Origin: JBFHRE01 sp041591895
Lineage (GTDB): Bacteria > Actinomycetota > Acidimicrobiia > Spongiisociales > ZC4RG35
DNA length: 9,076 nt
Direction: 5' to 3'
Assembly: GCA_041591895.1 (NCBI GenBank)
Contig: JBFHRE010000097.1
Span: 1-9,076 of the forward strand
Each line of letters starts with the position of its first letter. Position 1 is the stretch's first letter. Positions 6,024-9,076 of the stretch are shown piece by piece. Both the position numbers and the translations under genes were made by a program. The notes below the pieces were generated by a model. That model was given only the letters and a program-made list of their open reading frames with translations. It was not told the DNA's origin and did no database searches.

Positions 6024-7550
6024 ATGACCACTGAAACCCCCCTCACAACCGAGCCGGGGCCTGCCCGCCGCCTGGTCCGTCCCCACGGGGACCGGATCCT
6101 GGCCGGTGTCGCAGCCGGTATCGGACACAGGCTCGACATGCCCGTCTGGCTGGTTCGAGTTCTCTTCGTCATCGCCGCCACCTTCGGTGGATTCGGCGTG
6201 ATCGCGTACGTCGCCGCCTGGCTCTTGATCCCGGAGGAAGGCAGCGAGGACGCTCCGGCCGCTCGACTGGTAGATGGCCTCGGCCGGTCCGGTTGGATCG
6301 GGATCGGTATCGCAGTCCTCGGACTGATGGCGGTGAACGGCGCAATGGACCTGTTCGAACCCGGAGCCGTGTTCGGGCTCGCCATGGTGGTGATCGGAGT
6401 TCTCGTCTACACGGGCAAGACACCGATCAAGGTCGCATCGAACGAAGCCGTGGCACCGGCCGAGACGATGGCTGCCGTCGCCTCCCCGACGCCGAGCCCG
6501 GCCACTGAAACCGGATGGGCCGGCTCCACACCGCCGCCTCCGGCGGGCCATGGGACTCCGTCCGCTCCACCTCCTCCCCCGGCGCCTCCGGCTCCGAGGT
6601 CCCCACTCGGCCGCTTCACCGTGGCTGCCGGGTTGATCGTTCTCGGCACCATGGCCCTGATCGAGCGCCTCGGCTACGTCGACCTCGTCCCCCGCCATTA
6701 CCTCTCGGCCGCCATGGCCATGACTGCGATCGGCCTGATCGTCGGAACCTGGTTCGGTCGGGCTCGGGGGCTGATCGTCCTCGGGATCGCACTCACGCCG
6801 ATGCTCGTCCTCTCGCCCCTGGCCGAGATCGAGTACCGCGACTTCGGACAGGTCGTGGTCCGACCGGCCTCGGTCGGCGAGATCCAACCCGTCTACACCC
6901 GTGACGTCGGGACGCTGATCGTGGACCTGAGCGCGCTCGACCTCCAGGGACAATCGCTGGAGATCACCGCTCATGTGGATCTCGGAGAACTCGTAATTGT
7001 CGTGCCCTCCGACGCGGCCGTCACCGGCAGTGCCCGGGTCGACCTGGGTGACGTCCATGTGTTCGGCGCCGAGAAGGGCGGCATCGGCACGATCTCAGAG
7101 CAGATCGATCGACCGGGCAGCAACGGAACGATCGACCTGAACGCCTCGACCGACGTCGGCCGGGTCCTGATCACCATCGACCCCGAGGACTCACGAATCG
7201 GCGACGGACCGATGTTCGCCGGCGAGAGCGCCTTTGTCATCGACGACCCGTCGGAACTGTCGGAGCGTTACGAAATCGCCACCGGCTCGCTGACGATCGA
7301 CCTGTCAGACCTGGTGCTAACCGAGCCGAGGGATGTCCGAATCCAGATGGGCGCCGGCGAGATCATCGTGATCCTGCCCGATCAGGGGCGGGTGGCCGTG
7401 GACGCCACCGCCGGCCTGGGCGAGGTCACCGTCGCAGGACGGTCGGATTCCGGGTTCGCGCCCAGGGTCGAGATCGACGAAGGAGACGCCCTGCTCGACC
7501 TGCGGATCTCGGTAGGAGCGGGAAGCATCACAGTGGAGGATCAATCGTGA
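6024..7550 (+). CDS. PspC-domain membrane protein with two C-terminal toastrack-like (LiaF/DUF4097-type) repeats
   Basis: Membrane protein of 508 residues, probable envelope-stress sensor or effector. Seen: a PspC domain (about 20-70: DRILAGVAAGIGHRLDMP, then IAYVAAWLLIPEEG), two more hydrophobic segments (90-106, 114-130), a Pro/Ala-rich linker (about 140-194), further hydrophobic segments (198-214, 226-242, 248-266), and a beta-rich C-terminus. The C-terminus contains two copies of one pattern. Copy one is VGTLIVDLSAL...VDLGELVIVVPSD...DLGDVHVFG (295-349), followed by TIDLNASTDVGRVLITID. Copy two is TGSLTIDLSDL...MGAGEIIVILPDQ...GLGEVTVAG (420-473), followed by LLDLRISVGAGSITVED. This Gly/Asp-rich turn pattern is typical of the toastrack fold found with PspC and LiaF (family knowledge). 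ATG 6024 is preferred over ATG 6021 because GAGG lies 5 rather than 2 bases upstream. The stop overlaps the next gene as GTGA. Confidence 0.9.
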   Translation: MTTETPLTTEPGPARRLVRPHGDRILAGVAAGIGHRLDMPVWLVRVLFVIAATFGGFGVIAYVAAWLLIPEEGSEDAPAARLVDGLGRSGWIGIGIAVLGLMAVNGAMDLFEPGAVFGLAMVVIGVLVYTGKTPIKVASNEAVAPAETMAAVASPTPSPATETGWAGSTPPPPAGHGTPSAPPPPPAPPAPRSPLGRFTVAAGLIVLGTMALIERLGYVDLVPRHYLSAAMAMTAIGLIVGTWFGRARGLIVLGIALTPMLVLSPLAEIEYRDFGQVVVRPASVGEIQPVYTRDVGTLIVDLSALDLQGQSLEITAHVDLGELVIVVPSDAAVTGSARVDLGDVHVFGAEKGGIGTISEQIDRPGSNGTIDLNASTDVGRVLITIDPEDSRIGDGPMFAGESAFVIDDPSELSERYEIATGSLTIDLSDLVLTEPRDVRIQMGAGEIIVILPDQGRVAVDATAGLGEVTVAGRSDSGFAPRVEIDEGDALLDLRISVGAGSITVEDQS

Positions 7551-7768
7551 AACAGCATTCATTCGACCCCGTGTCGTTCGTATTCGGGCTCGTGTTCCTG
7601 ACCCTGGCAGTCGGCGTGGGTCTGGCGAGCACCCTCGGATGGGTCTTCGGAAACATTCCGTTCGGTTTCATCGGACCGGTCCTGCTGATCGGCGTCGGTG
7701 GCTGGATGCTGGTCGCGGCGGTGCTGCGCCAGCGCGATGAGGACACCTCGGAACCCGAAGCGACCTGA
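7547..7768 (+). CDS. Small two-helix membrane protein, LiaF-TM/DUF5668-like
   Basis: A 73-residue membrane protein. Seen: FDPVSFVFGLVFLTLAVGVGLAS (6-28) as the first hydrophobic helix, a short GWVFGNIPFG turn, a second helix FIGPVLLIGVGGWMLVAAVL (41-60), and a charged tail RQRDEDTSEPE. The FDPVS-FGL-FL opening and PVLLIGVGGW block resemble the LiaF-type transmembrane domain (DUF5668) found alone or fused in PspC/toastrack clusters; this is recognition by pattern, not by search. GTG start at 7547 overlaps the upstream stop (GTGA), and GGAGGA at 7535-7540 lies 6 bases upstream, a strong ribosome site. It is therefore made together with the PspC-toastrack protein and likely interacts with it in the membrane. 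Confidence 0.85.
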   Translation: MKQHSFDPVSFVFGLVFLTLAVGVGLASTLGWVFGNIPFGFIGPVLLIGVGGWMLVAAVLRQRDEDTSEPEAT

Positions 7769-7785
7769 ACCGGGATCTAGGAACA

Positions 7786-8163
7786 TCAACCGGCGGTGCG
7801 GGCTCTCCAGCTTCGCACCGCCATCCTCGTTCCGGAGAAGATCACGAGCAGGCCGAACAGGCGCTGCAACAGATCCGCATCGATTGCGACGGCCAGGCGC
7901 GTGGCCAGGAACGCGGCCGCCGCCCCTCCCACCCCGACTGCGCCGGCAACCTTCAGGTCGGCCCGGCGGTTGCGGACGTTGACGTAGGTGCCGGCCACGG
8001 ACGTGAACAAGATCGCCAGCGTCGAAGTGCCCTGCGCCACGTGCTGATCGAACCCGAGCAGAAAGACCATCGCCGGGATCATGATCACCCCGCCGCCAAC
8101 GCCGGCCACGCCGGAGGCGACTCCGGCGACCACCCCCACGAGCAAGGCGATGCCCCATTCCAT
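7786..8163 (-). CDS. Half-length TauE/SafE family membrane protein (second of pair)
   Basis: Integral membrane protein of 125 residues, one half of the usual 240-270-residue TauE/SafE transporter. Seen: four hydrophobic segments (about 4-20, 22-38, 46-60, 72-90, with a further stretch 98-112), the family motif GVASGVAGVGGGVIMIPAM (14-32), FDQHVAQGTSTLAILFTS (38-55) and GLLVIFSGTRM (104-114). TauE/SafE members export sulfite, sulfoacetate or related anions, or have unknown substrates (family knowledge); the substrate here cannot be inferred. Start chosen at ATG 8163; TTG at 8169 would add 2 residues, and neither has a good Shine-Dalgarno. It begins 16 bases after the stop of its paralogue, so both should be co-translated and probably form a heterodimer. 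It ends 17 bases from the convergent small membrane gene. The protein ends cleanly, so it is not an obvious truncation. Confidence 0.88.
   Translation of the reverse strand: MEWGIALLVGVVAGVASGVAGVGGGVIMIPAMVFLLGFDQHVAQGTSTLAILFTSVAGTYVNVRNRRADLKVAGAVGVGGAAAAFLATRLAVAIDADLLQRLFGLLVIFSGTRMAVRSWRARTAG
7792..7822. terminator. Perfect 9-bp inverted repeat at the second convergent junction
   Basis: GGCGGTGCG (7792-7800) and CGCACCGCC (7814-7822) form a perfect 9-bp GC-rich stem with a 13-base loop. It begins 23 bases after the stop of the plus-strand PspC operon (7768) and lies inside the last codons of the convergent TauE/SafE gene (stop 7788-7786). The position suits termination of the plus-strand transcript. 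No T-run follows, so an ordinary intrinsic terminator is not shown. Confidence 0.35.
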
Positions 8164-8179
8164 CAGCAATGCCGGTCCA

Positions 8180-8542
8180 TCAGAACACCATTCTCAACCC
8201 GGCAACGATGAGCGCCCCGGCAAACACCGCCCGGAGGCGATTGGGGCTCATCCGGTGCATCAGGTTCGCACCGAACACCGAACCCACCATTCCGCCAACT
8301 CCCAGGGCAATCCCGACCAGGATGTCGACGGCGTCCGCCGTCCAGTAGCCGAGAAACGCAGAGACCGCGATGAGAAAGATCGCCGCCAACGAGGTTGCGT
8401 GGGCCGAATGCTGGTCGAACCTCATCGCCAGGATCAGGAGCGGCACCAAGACGATGCCGCCCCCCACCCCGAAGAATCCCGAAAGGACCCCTCCGGCCAA
8501 TCCGACGAGCAGGGCCCTCGGAAGTGAGACAGGGGCGACCAT
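8180..8542 (-). CDS. Half-length TauE/SafE family membrane protein (first of pair)
   Basis: Integral membrane protein of 120 residues and paralogue of the next gene. Seen: GLAGGVLSGFFGVGGGIVLVPLL (14-36), which carries the GVGGGxxxxP signature. RFDQHSAHATSLAAIFLIA (41-59) aligns with FDQHVAQGTSTLAILFTS of its neighbour. ILVGIALGVGGMVGSVFGA (74-92) and AVFAGALIVAGLRMVF (105-120) follow, with about four membrane helices in total. The paired arrangement suggests that the two halves build one transporter unit; substrate unknown. Start chosen at ATG 8542; TTG at 8551 is possible and adds 3 residues, and neither has a clear ribosome site. The upstream gene stops 29 bases before the ATG on the same strand, so the three genes probably form one operon. 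Sequence divergence between the halves suggests an old duplication rather than a recent split of one gene. Confidence 0.88.
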   Translation of the reverse strand: MVAPVSLPRALLVGLAGGVLSGFFGVGGGIVLVPLLILAMRFDQHSAHATSLAAIFLIAVSAFLGYWTADAVDILVGIALGVGGMVGSVFGANLMHRMSPNRLRAVFAGALIVAGLRMVF

Positions 8543-8571
8543 CGGCGACAAGCTAGTCGCCGTGCGTCCGA

Positions 8572-8868
8572 TCAGGCTTCGTGGAGGGCGGCTCCGAGCC
8601 GGCGACGGAGGCGAGGCGACATCGCCTGCAATCCCACCGCCTGCGCGAACTCGACATCATCGGCGGTCACGAACACGGCCTCTTCACCTTCGATCCGGAG
8701 ATGGAACCCGTCGTCCTCCCCACGAATCCCGACCTCGTCGAGGGGCCAGCGGCCCAACACGGCGACACCGCTCTTGATCAACACTTGCTCGTCGTCGAGG
8801 TCGATCACCACGCCGACACCCGGCCCGCTCTCATGGGCCATCCGAAACGAACCGTGGAACTCACTCAA
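8572..8868 (-). CDS. Small conserved protein of unknown function
   Basis: A 98-residue soluble protein that I do not recognise as a named family. Seen: GPGVGVVIDLDDEQVLIKSGVAVLGRWPLDEVGIRGEDDGFHLRIEGEEAVFVTADD, an alternation of short beta strands with acidic turns that suggests a small beta-barrel or PH-like fold. A basic C-terminal helix SPRLRRRLGAALHEA follows. The charge split (acidic body, Arg-rich tail) is notable. The start is TTG at 8868: AGGAG lies 6 bases upstream (8879-8875), while the first in-frame ATG, 9 codons later, has no ribosome site. There is no signal peptide or membrane segment. It heads the operon with the two TauE/SafE halves (29-base gap). A probable promoter lies at 8912-8940. 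Function unknown; I have a general impression of similar actinobacterial hypothetical proteins but cannot confirm it here. Confidence 0.8.
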   Translation of the reverse strand: MSEFHGSFRMAHESGPGVGVVIDLDDEQVLIKSGVAVLGRWPLDEVGIRGEDDGFHLRIEGEEAVFVTADDVEFAQAVGLQAMSPRLRRRLGAALHEA

Positions 8869-8911
8869 TCTCGGCTCCTGCTAGTCCATTTCCCAGACCG
8901 TGCCCGCTGTC

Positions 8912-8940
8912 ATTCTACGCCATCGGGGGCTGATGCGTAG
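8912..8940 (-). promoter_or_regulatory. Candidate promoter with hairpin/operator over the -10 box
   Basis: On the minus strand TAGAAT (8917-8912) is a good -10 match, about 43 bases before the TTG start at 8868. TACGCA lies 16 bases upstream as a weak -35. An inverted repeat overlaps it: on the plus strand CTACGCCATC (8915-8924) pairs with GATGCGTAG (8932-8940) with one bulged base, giving a 9-bp stem and a short G-rich loop. The right arm on the minus strand runs into the -10, so this could be a repressor site. It lacks a T-run, so it is unlikely to be a terminator. Confidence 0.4.
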
Positions 8941-9011
8941 GCCACAGCACGTGAAATCCGGTCGTCGGAGCGTGAGCAACCAGCCGTTCAGGTCGTAGCC
9001 CGGACGGAGGG

Positions 9012-9074
9012 TCAGCTGACCGAGATCCGGACCGTCGCCCGGTCGAGTCGGCTCAGGAGGCGAACACCGAGCTC
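9012..9074 (-). CDS. Possible C-terminal end of a further minus-strand gene
   Basis: The frame reads 20 codons (ELGVRLLSRLDRATVRISVS) to a TGA at 9014-9012 and is open to the window edge. The composition (Leu/Arg/Val, alternating hydrophobic) is protein-like and the strand matches the downstream operon. However, 20 residues are too few to recognise a family, and other frames here are also partly open. If real, its stop lies about 70 bases upstream of the candidate promoter at 8912-8940. Confidence 0.25.
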   Translation of the reverse strand, partial: ELGVRLLSRLDRATVRISVS

Positions 9075-9076
9075 AG

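Noticed and set aside
6010..6024. Five-codon upstream reading frame (ATG at 6010) before the PspC-toastrack start
   Set aside because: It ends within the gene's own start region and contains the ribosome site itself; too short to claim as a regulatory leader peptide.
5958..7058. 366-residue minus-strand open frame opposite the PspC-toastrack gene
   Set aside because: Its Asp/Gly/His/Arg-rich composition is the complement of a GC-rich gene, and it also runs across the divergent promoter.
8081..8527. 148-residue plus-strand open frame opposite the TauE/SafE pair
   Set aside because: It is rich in His/Pro/Gln/Arg, has no domain, and is the complement of two clear membrane-protein genes.
8882..9072. 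Minus-strand frame ending at 8882 as a small gene
   Set aside because: It has a stop just inside the window edge, no plausible early start codon or ribosome site, and overlaps the candidate promoter. Not supported as coding.

Overview
The window is GC-rich (I estimate mid-60s percent), densely packed with short intergenic gaps, uses GTG and TTG starts, and has several 4-base start/stop overlaps. The gene content points to a high-GC actinomycete-like bacterium: a PGI of the transaldolase-PGI fusion type next to zwf, and a PspC-domain histidine kinase with a LuxR-type regulator facing a PspC/toastrack membrane protein. Actinomycetota is likely and Acidimicrobiia is a guess. No marker gene here settles the taxonomy. 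I see no mobile element, CRISPR array, tRNA or rRNA.

Layout. (1) 1-2578, minus strand: a central-carbon operon, pgi followed by zwf with a GTGA overlap. zwf runs off the left edge. Together they form the glucose-6-phosphate branch point (glycolysis/gluconeogenesis versus oxidative pentose phosphate pathway). (2) 2712-3320, plus strand: a secreted or membrane-anchored protein with a TIMP/netrin-like OB-fold domain, divergent from pgi. (3) 3287-5889, minus strand: a PspC-domain histidine kinase, an overlapping LuxR-family response regulator, then a DUF547 protein that converges on and overlaps the TIMP-like gene. (4) 6024-7768, plus strand, divergent from the kinase: a PspC protein with two C-terminal toastrack-like repeats, translationally coupled to a 73-residue two-helix membrane protein. 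(5) 7786-8868, minus strand: a small conserved protein of unknown function followed by two half-size TauE/SafE-family membrane proteins in tandem. (6) 8869-9076: a probable promoter with a hairpin or operator over its -10, and possibly the last codons of another minus-strand gene.

How they may work together: the kinase, regulator, PspC-toastrack protein and small membrane protein look like one cell-envelope stress module of the Psp/Lia type. PspC domains sit on both sides of a shared divergent promoter that contains several GGG...CCC dyads and an 11-bp-spaced direct repeat, which are candidate regulator sites. The DUF547 gene follows the regulator and may be a non-canonical member. Both convergent gene junctions carry a perfect inverted repeat (8 and 9 bp stems) that could act as a bidirectional terminator. 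The split TauE/SafE pair probably assembles as a heterodimer equivalent to one full-length transporter.
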